NCBI GenBank assembly: GCA_934678955.1
Contig: CAKUSI010000265.1
Span: forward strand, 1-5,573
Direction of reading: 5' to 3'
DNA length: 5,573 nt
Source of the DNA: an uncultured Austwickia sp.
Lineage (GTDB): Bacteria > Actinomycetota > Actinomycetes > Actinomycetales > Dermatophilaceae
In this document: in pieces, positions 5,521-5,573 of the stretch
Position numbering within the stretch: position 1 is the stretch's first letter
Layout: every line of letters starts with the position of its first letter
The notes under the pieces: generated by a model
What the model was told of the DNA's origin: nothing
Database searches by the model: none
The model's input: only the letters and a program-made list of their open reading frames with translations
Made by a program: the position numbers and the translations under genes

Positions 5521-5573
5521 GAAATGAACCCTCTGGTGGATAGTTCCACAAATCGCTCAAAACGATACTTGAA
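5521..5573. other. AT-rich intergenic tail
   Basis: By direct count 22 of 53 bases are G or C (about 41%), far below the coding DNA before it. This is typical of a spacer or promoter region ahead of another gene. I see no convincing -35/-10 pair and no start codon with a ribosome site before the window ends. Confidence 0.4.

Noticed and set aside
2483..5560. Minus-strand open frames opposite CytA and CytB (about 296, 315 and 297 codons)
   Set aside because: The plus strand carries signal peptides and 14 heme-like motifs; the reverse frames have no motif, no ribosome site I can support and low-complexity composition.
5491..5573. Promoter in the tail (TTGAGA at 5491 or GATACT at 5564)
   Set aside because: Neither box has a convincing partner: the first would place the -10 in the hairpin arm, and the second lacks a recognisable -35 box 16-18 nt upstream.
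1..5573. CRISPR arrays, tRNA or rRNA genes, insertion sequences
   Set aside because: I saw no regularly spaced direct repeats, no cloverleaf or rRNA-like segments, and no transposase or terminal inverted repeats. Nearly all of the window is coding.

Overview
The window is a high-GC (mostly G/C third codon positions), single-strand gene cluster, most consistent with an actinobacterium. This assignment is inferred from codon use, the Ala/Gly/Asp/Thr-rich, Lys-poor proteins, a GTG start candidate and the lack of any porin or outer-membrane protein here. It is not proven by a marker gene. All supported genes lie on the + strand and all products appear to act outside the cytoplasmic membrane.

Layout. 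Positions 1-911: a membrane-anchored TPR protein, cut at its first base by the window edge. Positions 908-2041: a membrane-anchored protein with a six-bladed NHL-type beta-propeller, overlapping the TPR gene by 4 nt. Positions 2042-2149: a spacer with a GC-rich hairpin and a doubtful 39-codon ORF. Positions 2150-3298: a secreted six-heme c-type cytochrome (called CytA here). Positions 3299-3351: a short spacer with a second hairpin. Positions 3352-5485: one large secreted cytochrome gene (CytB) with a signal peptide, a Thr/Pro linker, a beta-rich domain of unknown type, and then a multiheme region with seven CXXCH motifs and one CXXXCH. This gene is split by a frameshift at or near a run of seven C at 4286-4292. 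Positions 5486-5573: a hairpin and AT-rich intergenic DNA.

The set (TPR scaffold, NHL propeller, two multiheme cytochromes with doubled-CXXCH modules) looks like an extracytoplasmic electron-transfer module. A plausible model is that the two anchored proteins organise or assemble the cytochromes at the outer face of the membrane, and that CytA and CytB carry electrons across or beyond the cell wall. This is inference from gene content; no substrate, partner or terminal reductase is visible. The points most worth a second look are the CytB frameshift, the CXXXCH site, the unidentified N-terminal domain of CytB, and the near-duplicate paired-heme module that opens the heme region of both cytochromes.
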